Assembly (NCBI RefSeq): GCF_003473485.1 | Contig: NC_053045.1 | Location: 38,972,494-39,036,493 of the forward strand | DNA: 64,000 nt | Reading direction: 5' to 3' | From: Medicago truncatula | Taxonomy: Eukaryota; Streptophyta; Magnoliopsida; Fabales; Fabaceae | In this document: positions 1 to 10,701 of the stretch, in pieces | Position numbering within the stretch: position 1 is the first letter of the stretch | Layout of the letters: each line of letters begins with the position of its first letter | The notes under the pieces: model-generated | Database searches by the model: none | Told to the model about the DNA's origin: nothing | Seen by the model: only the letters and a program-made list of their open reading frames with translations | Program-made: the position numbers and the translations under genes

Positions 1-90
1 CAATTCAGTAATTAATATTATTTCCGCGTTATTAATTAACTTCATAGATTTGTAATGATAATGTGTAATTAGATATTATTAATTAGAAAT

Positions 91-223
91 CCGTGAGCTC
101 ATGCTCAGTTGGTAGGGATATTGCATATTATATGTAGGGATCAAGGTTTAAACCCGGACACTTCACTTCTCCACAATTGAATTGTGTGAGCTCTAGCCAC
201 TATGCTACTTGACAAAAAGAAAA
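91..223 (+). mobile_element. tRNA-derived SINE-like repeat
   Basis: A tRNA-like head carries an A-box-like GCTCAGTTGGTAGGG and a B-box-like GGTTTAAACCC. It is followed by a tRNA-unrelated body and a short A-rich tail. It is flanked by 14-bp direct repeats at 77-90 and 224-237 that match at 13 of 14 bases. This pattern fits RNA-mediated insertion. The head resembles the repeats at 7525, 25105, 25322 and 25458. Confidence 0.6.
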
Positions 224-237
224 TATTAATTAAAAAT

Positions 238-653
238 ATATTCCAATCCGGAAGAATATTAAAAAAAAAAATGTAGGATACCAACATATAGAACTTCCAT
301 TACAATTGCATCAGTTTATATATAACCCATCCTGAGTTTGATGAACAAGACAATAGTAAAATAGTCCAAATACACAATGGAATATGAACATGAGAAAATT
401 GCAGAATACAACAAATTCAATATAAAAAGAACCAGACAATCCAATAGTCTCAATCAATCAATTCCTTCAGATGAAGAAGCAGCAAATGGAATTTCAAACA
501 CATTGTAGGCAGATTACAAATTGAGCATCCGATTTGCCTATTGTTTCCAACCATTGTTGACTAGTACCACCACCAAATGCAGTCTCTACAGCTCATGATC
601 GATCTATGTAATCAGATGAGTCATTGTAGATGTGGCTGTGGCTGTGGTAGTAC
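238..653. other. 3' flank of the first TNL gene
   Basis: No gene is visible. The stretch from about 480 to 650 resembles the sequence just downstream of the other two TNL copies (10480-10700 and 15545-15670), so it is probably the TNL 3' UTR. The leftmost part is AT-rich and featureless. Confidence 0.4.
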
Positions 654-3600
654 CTAATCTTCAATTGCCAAAAACTTGCGCTTTTGTGAAGATGAATTTC
701 TGTGGTGCATCATTGTTGAGTTAAACTGTTGTTGATCCTGTTTAAATATGCAACGATACCCACATTTCTTCACCTCCCCATGCAAACCTTCTCTTTCATC
801 AATGAAAGTTGTCATTGTGATATGATCAAAACCCCTGAATGTTTTGTCTGGATTCAGGCGATCCCAAGGGAGATATAATAGCCATGTGTGGTCTGATTCC
901 GGTGTAAAAAGATCCGCATAACAAATTACCGGACAACTAAAATTGAATCCATAACCAGTACGAGTATGATCTTCATCAAGACTTATGCATATATTATTTT
1001 CAAGTTCATTTGTTGTAATATTTGGATAATCAAGTTTCACAGAAAATACTACACAGGCTACAAGGCCAATAAAATCTTTGTCATGCACAATGGAAGATAG
1101 GTTTATGCTCATTGAATTACCTAGGCTCTGATTGTTCAACCACCTTGGTATTTCACTTCCAGGAATAACAATACCAATATCAGTCTCAAGAAAGCAAGCA
1201 AAGGATTCTTGGTTGGCATGAAGAAATTGTATCAACCATGATAAAGTCATTCTACTACAATGACCCCTCTCCCCCAATTCAGGACAGTTAAAAATATACA
1301 ATCCCACCACACAATTTTGACCAACAGTTGAAGAGTGAGGCAAAGGGAGCTCAGGCAAAAAATTTAACTGCTTGCAGTACTGCAAGTCTAAATATACAAG
1401 TTTAGAAAGCTCCCTGAGACTAGGCAGAGTCACAAAATTGTTTCCCGATAAAACTAATCTTCCTAACCATCGTATACATCCAATAGCATCTGGGATTTGG
1501 CTTAGACCGCAAAAACTAATATCAAGTTCCCGCAAAAAGAAAAAGCTAGGCAAGGATGACAACAAACGACTAACTAAACCTTTGTGTGCATTCTGATACA
1601 AGGAATGTAAACCAATCGTGGTCAATATCAAGGAGGAAGTTTTTGATTGGGAATGTAGTACAGTTTCACTCGAATCAAGTTTCTTCAAATGCTTTGGATA
1701 GTTAAACACTTTGGAACACCCAGAAAGATTTAGATATTTAAGAGAGGTGAGAACAAATATGCTGTTGGGTATGCTTATCAGATTTACACATCCTGCCAGA
1801 TTCAGCATCTCAAGATTTGGAACCTCTCCAAAATCTGGCAGCTTGATTAGGTTTCTGGAGTGCATCAGATCCATAATTCTCAAATTGGGTAGATACTGTG
1901 ATGCCAAAGACCAACAGAATGGAGATATTATTTACTATTGTTTAAATGTTTTTATATTCCTTGCAAATAGTTTTTTTACTTCCTTGTAAATATTTTTGTC
2001 TGTGCAAATAAATTAGTTTTTGCTTTTGGTTTTAGGTATTTTGTTTTGGTCTCTACAAAATATGTTCATATTGAAATTGGTCTTTGTAGTTTTTATTTTG
2101 AAGGACTAAAATCGTGAAAAAATTTCAATATGAATAGATTTCACAATGACTAAAATATTTACAAAGACTAAAACTAAAATTTGTGATCTTTGAAGAAACC
2201 ATTTTCATATTTAAGCCTTTATAAAGTCACCTTAATTTTTTTTGGAAGAAAATCATTTGATTTTTTTTCCGAAGTGAGAAAGAAATTAAGTACATAATTT
2301 CTAGTACCTTCTTGCCTTTCCATAGTTGTTTGATGCTGCTATAGCTCAAATGAAGTTCAACAAGTTGGTTGGGCTGAAAACTCTTAGGCAAATACGTGAA
2401 AGGATATCTGTTCCATTCAACATATCTCAATTCATTTGAAAGGTAATTGAGGCTTCCTGAAAAGTACGTATTCTCGAGTATAAGTAACCTAATATGATTC
2501 ATATTTGACAATGTTTCCGCTGCGAATTTTTTTATTTGTCTTGGACTGTGGTAGGCCAAAACTATGGCTTGGACGTTCTTTTCCTGAAGTATATAACAAA
2601 AAAGAAAGAAAAAAAAATATTAACTTAATATATACTATATATAACTTTTATAAAAATAAAAATAGGAATAAGATTTATGTTTTCTAACAACTACTTTACC
2701 ATATTCTCCAACATTACATTGTCGAAATGTTCGGGGAACCACAACCTGCTCCACTTTTTCAAGTCTTTGGTCGAATTTTCTTGAACAATCTTCCTCCCCA
2801 ACTCTACCAACAAACTATGCATTACACAACCTCCGTGATAAAAGCTTATAAGGGATTTATCAATAAGAATTCTTAATCCGATATCTGGATGAAATCCACA
2901 ACAATTTAGAATATTTGTAAGACATTCCTTATCGTACCTTTCGAAAAAACAAGCAATATCAAGAAATATTTCTTTTTCCAAATTCTCCAATCCATCAAAA
3001 CTTAATCGCAACACATCCATAATATCTTTGTTTGGACTTTCTTTCAATCTAGCCAATGCACTTCTCCATTCGGAGATATCTCGACCAAACAAAAATGAGC
3101 CCAATACTTTAATTGCTAGTGGTAGGCCATTGGCATAAGATAGCGTGTCAAGTGCCAGTTTATCATAACCACTCATAATATGATCAAGTTTGAAAGCTTT
3201 TTGACAAAATAATTGAAGAGAGTTGGTCTCATTCAAGAGTGGAACTTTGTAAACTTCATCAACTCCATACTCATTCAAGATATGCTCATCTCTAGAAATT
3301 ATAATGATTCTACTCCCTACACCTAAACATTCACGATTTAAAGCTAACTTATCGAGCTGTTCAACTTTATCAACATTATCGAGAATGATAAGTGCTCGTA
3401 GCCGACGTAACCTACGTCGTATCGAATCATCCGTGTCAAAGAGATTGCATATCTGAAAGTGTTCCTTGCCAAGAGTTTGGTGTAGAATTTGCTTTTGTGC
3501 ACCAACTTGACCATCATGTCTATATATTTTGCTTAGATCATCAATAAAACAACGTGCATCAAATTGATGAGAGATTTGACCATATAAAGCAGTAGCCAGA

Positions 3601-4581
3601 GTTGTCTTCCCTATTCCACCCATCCCACAAATTCCTACAACCCGAACATCATCAACCGAGTCCAAAAGTAATAGATTTACTACTTTTTCTATATGAGGAT
3701 TCATACCAACTAGTTCTTTTGGAAGAGATGAAAAGTTGTGACCCAATATATTCAATATCTCTTCAACAATCTTTTTAATCTCAGCATATTGAGGCCTAAA
3801 AGTTTAAAAGAAATCAACCAATAACACTGAATCATTACTTAAGAAAATTAAAACAAAAAGCATGTGAACATACAAAGATAACATCTAATTTTTCTTCAAA
3901 AAAATTGCGAAGATAACATAATTTTGTTCATCCTTGTAGAGAACTGTCTTGCTTAACCATAGTTTAAAGAGGGAAAGTGAAATCTGCTTAACTATACATG
4001 GTTAAATTTAATTGTCAAAGCCTTAAAATCTGCTTATGTAAAAGTAAAACAATCAATTAATAGAATATTGCTTACTTATCACGAAGATCCCAGCCAGAGA
4101 TATTCCCCACTTGTGTCAGAGCTTCCCTCCAACTTTGTACCACATGAGAGTCATGTTGGAATGTTTGTTCATGTTTGGAAAAGGCTTCACCGTAAATTCC
4201 TTTTTGATGTCTCACCTCAGAAGGATCAACATCATAAAAAACAGGAAGAACACGTCTTCCAGAAACTTGACTGCAGTCAAGGATGTGTACCAATTCTCGC
4301 AAGCACCAAGTTGAGGAAGAATAGTTTTTGGAGAGGACCGCAATGAAAACCTGAGACCCTTCAATTGCACGAATGAGCTCGGGTGGTATGGATTCACCTT
4401 TTTGAAGATTAGCGTCGTCTCTAAATGCAAAAATGCCTTTTCTTTGAAGGGCAGCAAAAAGATGATCAATGAAGTTGAAGCGAGTATCTTCGCCTCTAAA
4501 GGTGACAAACACATCATAATAATTCTTCCTCCTTGGCAATGCCATAAGAGCTGAAGAAGAGGAGTTGCTGCTGCTAGCCAT
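654..4581 (-). CDS. TIR-NBS-LRR (TNL) intracellular immune receptor, copy 1
   Basis: Four exons by splice sites and frame: 4581-4076, 3795-2700, 2583-2308, 1895-654, giving about 1039 residues. Exon 1 is a TIR domain (YYDVFVTFRGEDTR near residue 22) that keeps the conserved Glu in WCLRELV, the NADase residue in plant TIRs. Exon 2 is the NB-ARC: P-loop GMGGIGKTTLA, kinase-2 LIILDNVD, RNBS-B SRIIIISRDEHIL, GLPL and FLDIACFF. The MHD position reads MHS. Exon 3 starts the LRRs (LNYLSNELRYVEW). Exon 4 carries the LRRs and a C-terminal jelly-roll/Ig-like (C-JID) domain marked by VIPGSEIPRWLNNQS. The exon layout is the usual TNL one. Such proteins detect pathogen effectors in the cytosol or nucleus and signal through EDS1. 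Relative to copy 2, the first repeats of exon 4 lack about one LRR. The last intron (1896-2307) holds palindromic MITE-like sequence. No break is seen, but the effector recognised cannot be inferred. Confidence 0.9.
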
Positions 4582-5559
4582 CTGAATATGCTAAGTTGAT
4601 TATGAATACTGAGTTCCTATGAAATTATCAGTGGTGCTTCTCAAGTCTCAAGTCTCAACTATATATTATTAAAATTCTTAATATATTGCCATATGTAATT
4701 TAAATAATAATGATGGAAGACTATTGTTGCCGTAAAAGGACAAAGCAATTTCATTATTCGATCCGCAAAGTATATACCCCACTCATTTTACAAAGCAAAA
4801 TATATTGTAGAAAAAGAGATAAATCTTTCTCCTTTTCGACTTTTTGAAAAATAGAATGAATAATTTCTAATGTTAAATTTCTATTTTTGATACACTAACT
4901 TGCGTCCATGGAATTTACCTTAAAAGACACTAGTAATTTGTTTTAGTTGGATTAAGAATATACCACAATGAAAATTCTGTGAATACAGTAAAATTTCACA
5001 AATCAAACTAGTTGGAATTATTTAAATAGCAACATTTCAGCACGCTGTGGTAGTAGGAATTTAGGATTCATAACAATAAGATAAGACAAGTGGTAAGTGA
5101 ACCAAATATCATGATAATGAAAATACCTGTCCAATTTCAAACAAAAGAAGAAGACAATGAAAATGTGTAGGAAATTGTATTTATTATTATTAATAGCAAA
5201 AGCAATAATGGCCATTATAAATCATAGTATAATAGCAAAAGCAGTACTGACAAGGATCATATTAAGATAGTATAATATTGACAAGGATCGTATTAAGATT
5301 ATTTTTTTATTTAAACGATAGTATTGAGATGATACCAGCACTTGTCCGAATGATCTTTCTGGACGCTAATGTGAAGATTCTTATATTTATAAGTTGCTGT
5401 GTAATCTTCTAAAATTAAAATGGCTAACCCCATATAGTCCATAAAAAAAGTCTGAAGTGGTGTCATTTTTTTTTAGGGATGAAGTGGTGTCATTTTCGTC
5501 GTTAATTTTTACGAAACAATGTATAAATTTTTCAATTTTCTCCTTAATTTTTTTTCTTT

Positions 5560-5845
5560 ATTTCAATTTTCATTTTGTTGATCAACTTTATTGTAGTTAT
5601 CTAAGTTTGTTAACTGTGGCTCTTGCACTTACATGTCACCACATTCTATTTCACCCTAAATACTTATATGTCATGTTTTCTTGTGACAGAGATAACCACT
5701 TGAAAGGTCATGTCCAAGTGGTCACATCTGTCTTAAGCAAACGTAATATAATACGATGGGAGAAAACGTGACATATAAGTGCAAGAGACATAGTTAACAA
5801 ACTTAGTTAACATAAGTTACTAAATTGATTAACGAAATGAAAACA
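5560..5845. mobile_element. MITE-like element with long inverted repeats
   Basis: About 85-90 bp at the left (TTTTCATTTTGTTGATCAAC through GCACTTACATGTCAC) recurs in inverse orientation at the right end (GTGACATATAAGTGCAAGAG through GTTAACGAAATGAAAAC). There is no coding capacity. The boundaries are approximate and may extend further outward. I could not fix a target-site duplication. Confidence 0.5.
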
Positions 5846-6123
5846 TTTACATGAAAGTGCACACTACTCCCTCTAAGACGACGAGAGTAAATTGTTTTAT
5901 TTATTTATTTTTATACGAAAGTGCATACTAATTTTTTTTTTTTTAATGAAAAACAACTCATATAACTTCATTTGCAATAGCATCTTCAATACAATTTAAT
6001 CAAAAACTGAGAGTAACGAATAAATGAGACACCCTTGTTAGGAAGTAATTAGGCACTCGATTGGCTTGTAACTTAACAAAAACTCACACTTAAGATATTA
6101 AAAAGAGTTCCGAATTTAGGGTC

Positions 6124-6326
6124 CCTTGAATTGTCTTATTTTTGAGCTTATGCAAAACATCTCATGCAAATAAATAAGTTTTTATGTTTTTTTATAAGCT
6201 TCACAAAGTTGTTATGAAAAAACAGCTTATAAAGATACAATTTTCGTCAGTGAAAACTTATGAATTAAGGTAAATGCTTATTTATTTGCATAAGTTGTTT
6301 TTCATAATCTCAAATAAGTTTGACTA
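6124..6326. mobile_element. MITE-like palindromic element
   Basis: The left end (TCTTATTTTTGAGCTTATGC ... AAATAAATAAG) is repeated as an imperfect inverted copy at the right (CTTATTTATTTGCATAAG ... CTCAAATAAG). It is about 200 bp, AT-rich and non-coding. It belongs to the broad class of short legume elements rich in CTTATGC-type motifs. Confidence 0.5.
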
Positions 6327-6904
6327 CACGCATGGCTACATGTGAAAAGATTCGAAGAAAGTCACATAAATATGTAAAGGTACAAAAATTAGGGTTCTTA
6401 GCGTAGAAACACCAATGGCAAAACTGGTTGTATCAGAGAGAGAACAAATCACGTAATTAGGAAATGCAAGGTTCCACCGGTTGAAAACAAGGTATAAATT
6501 TGTCGGATTGAGCATCAACAAGAATTTTTAGGTTCTCGATCATTGGTGGTTGGATCGATAAGAAAGAGATGAAACGTAATAGATCGGAGAAGCGACGGAG
6601 ATCGGTGGTGCAAGCAACGCTGATGATCGTCTCTACGGAGGAGATTTTGCAAGCGACGACGACCGTGAAAGAGAAAATGGAGATCGAGTTTCACGATAGT
6701 ATGTTGCTTGCTGTGTATTTCTGATGAGAGTGTGTTTTATTTTTTATTATTTAAACCAAAAATGATCTTTGACAGTAATTTATTTCATCATAAAAAAATC
6801 AAAATAAAACTAATTTCTATCGGATGGTAGCTAATTATTATAATATTTACTACCATTACATTTCTTAGCACAATAGTGCTAGCAAATCTTAGATTCTCTT
6901 AGTG

Positions 6905-7255
6905 CACTAGAAGAAAATAAGTGATTTGCTAAGACTAGTTTCATAGCTAATTCGCAGTTAATTTCAAACAAACAAAGTTAGCTAGAGGTTTGCTACGGAA
7001 TACCTATACAAATTTGCTAGGGGTATCATTCTCAGTAAACTCGTAGCTTATAGAAAAAAATCCTAGCAAATATTCCGCAAACAAGTAATTCAAAATATAT
7101 TTACCGTAGCAAACAAAAGTATGACTTATCTAAGTGATTTCCTAACAAATCCATAGCAGTATAACTAAGACTTATCATAGCAATTTCGCAACAAATCCAT
7201 AGCAAGATAGCTAAGACTTTTCATAGAAATTTTGCTGCATCAAGACCACAATAAA
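6905..7255. mobile_element. Possible CACTA-type terminal region
   Basis: It begins CACTAGAAGAAAA, which resembles the CACTA terminal inverted repeat (CACTACAAGAAAA). It continues with closely spaced short repeats of the type GCTAAGACTTATCATAGCAA and AACAAATCCATAGCA, like CACTA subterminal repeats. No matching right terminus or 3-bp target duplication was found, so it is at best one end of a decayed non-autonomous element. Confidence 0.35.
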
Positions 7256-7259
7256 AATT

Positions 7260-7500
7260 GAGAGGCTTCAATTGCATGAGGGAGCTATGGTGCAATGGAT
7301 TCACCTTTCTTGAGCATTGCATCGTCCTTGAATGCAATGATACCTTTTCTTCGGAAGGAAGCAAAAAGATGATCAATGAAGTTGTAGCGAGTGTCTTTAC
7401 CTTTGAAGCTCACAAACACGTCATAGTAGTTCCTCCTCTTGTCGATCTCATTAGAGCTGAAGAAGAGGAGATATTGTTGGTGCTGCTATGGATGATACTC
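7260..7500 (-). pseudogene. TIR-domain exon fragment of a TNL gene
   Basis: Read on the minus strand, it encodes the first third of a TNL TIR exon: YYDVFVSFKGKDTRYNFIDH, then FASFRRKGIIAFKDDA and LKKGESIAP, followed by an in-frame stop. It aligns with residues of about 10-75 of the TIR exons at 4581 and 14462 but is clearly more diverged. Nothing of the rest of the TIR, the NBS or the LRR follows. It is a relic of duplication or capture. The CACTA-like stretch lies directly on its right-hand coding side (lower coordinates) and a SINE on the other side. Confidence 0.8.
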
Positions 7501-7516
7501 ATACTGCTGCAGGACA

Positions 7517-7612
7517 TTTTTTTTTTTTTTTTTGTAGTGTTCGGGGTTGGAACTCCAGATCTTATATATATTATGGATTGTCCTTACCAACTAAGCTAAG
7601 CTTACGGAGACA
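7517..7612 (-). mobile_element. tRNA-derived SINE, minus orientation
   Basis: On the minus strand it reads a tRNA-like head (TTAGCTTAGTTGGTAAGGAC) and a degenerate B box (GGAGTTCCAACCCC), and ends in a long poly(A), seen as a T run at about 7519-7537. GACATT on both sides may be a short target duplication. It is the same family as the repeats at 25105-25186 and 25458-25540. Confidence 0.6.
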
Positions 7613-8160
7613 TTGTTATAGGCCATCTAATATAGTGTAACGAAAGAATAACACAAGTGGAATGATTTCTTCCTTAATATTTTACCCACATACCCATCAA
7701 CTTTATACCTACCTTTCACGGAATTAGCAATTTTGTTTGTGAAAATTTAACATGTCAATCAAAATGGTCCCTATATTAAATTTAGCCATCAGATAGCATG
7801 ACGTAACACAATAAATAAACACTAAAGGGGCTTTCAATTGTTCAAATTTGCTGATGTAATATATTCTTTTGGTAGAAAAAAGGGGCTAAGCCCCAAACAG
7901 AACACTAAAACGCGTAGGTACATAGCTTTTGAGAAAACCCAAATGTGTTGCTGATGTAACATAAAACAAGAATTAAAAAATTGACCTGAGAACTCTACGG
8001 GTTTGTGCTTCAAATTTAATATTTAATCTAATATAAATTGATTAGATTCTACTGTTTTCACTCTCTAACTCACTATCACGATGACTTTTCTCCATTGTAG
8101 TTTAATCTTTATTTTGTATTCCCGTTTCTTCCTAAAGGAATTAGCTAAATTACTATTTAT
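7613..8160. other. Intergenic, no gene seen
   Basis: AT-rich sequence without a supportable frame, repeat boundary or RNA gene. Confidence 0.4.
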
Positions 8161-8179
8161 GATCGATCCTTTTGAGATT

Positions 8180-8635
8180 AAATCAAATCCATAGGTGTAA
8201 AATACAACAAGCAATAAATATTTTCAAGTTCTAATAACTGCACCCCTGTACAATCCTCTCCGGATCACAAATTCGTCAGGAGGTTGAAAATTCTTCTAGC
8301 CAAGTCACATCCAAAACCGTAACTCAATCCAACTCAAGATTTACTGCAAGCAAAACAAACATGGGCAATAGTACTATGAACAATATTTCACAAGGTTCGG
8401 TAAGAACACATGACAAGAAAATTAAATGAAATAAATTACCTGGAAGTTCTTTTCTTTGTGATTGCCGGAAGTGGAGTCAGCTCTTCCATCCTCTGAAGAC
8501 TATGGTGTGGAGATAAAATGTCAAAGACTGCACAAGGTGTTATGGCTTGAAGATAATTGATGTTTCTTCCACTTGTAGGATAAAGAATTGCTGTTGGACT
8601 TTGTGCAGGTCTAACTGTTGCCTGTTAATCACAGA
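8180..8635 (-). pseudogene. Decayed 3' half of a plant cysteine oxidase gene
   Basis: It corresponds to the last two exons of the intact gene at 20173-22273. The fourth-exon relic (about 8620-8440) reads ILYPTSGRNIN, then [12 protein letters not shown]. The fifth-exon relic (about 8340-8230) still shows the [14 protein letters not shown] core but has an in-frame stop just after its start (ELD then stop). The third iron ligand of the family, the His in NIH, is Asn here. Homology continues into the intron-side DNA to about 9430, parallel to 20590-21490, so a genomic block was copied rather than an mRNA. Upstream exons are absent. Confidence 0.8.
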
Positions 8636-10480
8636 TTAGCAAAAAAAAATTGGTTTCAGGAAAATGAATTTGAATTATTAATCAAATTACCTATTAGTTA
8701 CATCAAAACCATATATTTCCTTCATGTGATTAGTAAATTTCATGCAATCTCCATGTGTTGATCACTGGATCAAATTTTACGATTCAATATTAAGAATGCT
8801 CTGGTCAAGGGTCGTTGGAAGAAGGCAAAAGAAATAAAGAAATTGTGGAAGCATATTAGGTTGGTTCGCCTGTTGATATATATATGTGATCTATTTTGGG
8901 GTATTGTGAGGAAACCTTGTGACCTGAAAACATTTAAAGCAAAATATGGTTCTCGATCTAATCTAGGACAAAACGTAGGGATATGGAAATGGTTATTTGT
9001 GAGCTTATTTCTTGAGTTTGCACTTGGCAATATTTTGATATATATGAAATTGTATTTAACAAAATTGCTGTTCACATTGTGTCAAACTCAAACCTATTTT
9101 TTTCATGAAATAACTTACTTAGTTGGCTTCAGAGAAGATTATTGAGTAGGCCAACTCTAGTGATTAATGATAAGCTTGCAAATATTCTCATGAAATTCTT
9201 CACGCACTCCAGATTTACTTCATTTGTAACAAGATTGATCCATACATATGACTTGTATGCACCAACTTGAGGACGACTGTTGGAAAGTATCTCTCCTATT
9301 TAGGGAGAATATAATCAATTTAGTGCTATATACAATTTGTTTCTAGTTTTGTCATATAACTAGTCTTGTATATATAAAATTGATTGTAATGAGGAATTCC
9401 TCAAAAAATTCAATGAATACTTTCTCATCATTATAATATTACCAAATAGGAATAGAGCACGAATGAGAGTATGTAAAGCAATAGAAACAAGAATGTCCGG
9501 TAACAGGTTATAAAGCTGAAAGTAAAAAAATATACAGATTAACAATAATAGCAAACCTTACAGTGAGACTTACAGCGTCTTTTGGCCCCATATTCAGTCA
9601 TGTTTTCTTGATTCCCCGGTAGATAAGAAGTGCATCAGACAGGTGCCTATGTGACTCAAGAGCTGAAACAAGGACGTTACTAATTTTATTTAAGCTCTCT
9701 GATATGGATTTACAAGATGCTCTGTCCATTAAAAAGTAGTTACAAAAGGGAAAGTGAAGAAAAGCACAGCATATTTACACAAAAATGAATAATAAGTATT
9801 TAATTTGAGCTGATTATTAGTATTGAATTAGTAAAACTGAACTGTGTGTATGACCAAAGCTCGCCGTCAAGTTCATAATACAAGCGGATTCAGGACAGGT
9901 GGGAAAAAACGGATATTATCAAAATAGATAGTTCATTGAAAATATATAACCTCTCCAAAGTAGAACGCATAACCTGTCCAAGCTCATAGTTCTATCTTCA
10001 TTTTCAATTTTTGTGTAAGCGAAGGTAGATCTTTTGACCAATATCAGAAATTGCATTCTTCATAATATGTCAATATAAGAAATCTATGATTAAACAAACT
10101 AAGAATATGTAAAATAAGGAGAATAGCTGTTATGTGTAAGTAGCTGCAGCTGGTGTAAGAAAGCTAAAGCAAAAATTAAGTTGGTTAAATTAGCAGAGTT
10201 CCCCAAAATAATCGTCGCATTTTATCCCAAAAAGGACTTCAAAGTCAAGCCTATGCAGTGCTGACTAGTTCAGAAAGTAAATATGGTTAGCTATATCAAT
10301 TTGGTTATTAAAATTTAGTGTTAAAAGTAATTAAGTAACCTAGAAGTTTCATAAATTTAAGGTCCATGTAGTATTGAAAAATATAAATACAAAAATTATA
10401 TCACAATTCAGTATGTATTCTAGGGACGAAATTGCTAGCTCTTTTTGTTTGAAAAATTAACAGTAATTCTTTCTTCTCAC
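8636..10480. other. Duplicated PCO intron-side DNA plus AT-rich spacer
   Basis: 8636-9430 aligns with the large third intron of the intact PCO gene (for example CATGCAATCTCC, GTGTTGATC, GAGGAATTCCTCA in both). Beyond that I see no gene. A short frame near 9560-9680 (minus, SALESHRHLSDALLIYR) looks like a scrap of coding sequence, perhaps a helical repeat protein, but is too short to assign. Confidence 0.5.
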
Positions 10481-10701
10481 CTTGTTACCGACAAATGGAA
10501 TTTCGGACAATTGCAGACTGATTCCAAATTGAGGATCCGATTGCCTATTGATTCCAACCATTGTTGACCAGTACCACCTAATGCAAACCTTGTTGTAATT
10601 TCAAAGTTGATTGGAAGTGCAGCTGAAATGAAATCGCTACAGCTTATGATCTATTTAATCAGATGAATCATCGCGGATAATGGATATGGTTGTGGTAGAA
10701 A

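Larger units (their letters stand above)
4582..7257. other. Intergenic region upstream of TNL copy 1
   Basis: No gene is seen. The first 300-400 bp are the promoter side of TNL copy 1 and align with 14463-14870 upstream of copy 2; copy 2 lacks about 60 bp near 14570. The rest is AT-rich and carries two MITE-like palindromes and a CACTA-like stretch, listed separately. Short open frames here look random. Confidence 0.5.

Noticed and set aside
4068-4346. Plus-strand open frames opposite the TIR exon (and the identical pair at 13949-14227)
   Set aside because: They are antisense shadows of a conserved TIR exon. They repeat in both copies only because the exon is duplicated, and carry no domain of their own.
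7500-7545. T run followed by GTAGTG as the right terminus of a CACTA element starting at 6905
   Set aside because: The T run is the poly(A) end of a minus-strand SINE that continues to about 7612. No 3-bp target duplication matches.
8770-9145. Overlapping open frames on both strands
   Set aside because: The DNA is the duplicated counterpart of the large PCO intron, and the frames are not conserved there.
9560-9680. Minus-strand scrap resembling a helical-repeat (perhaps PPR) protein
   Set aside because: Only about 20-25 residues are suggestive, with a stop and no neighbouring motif. Too little to annotate.
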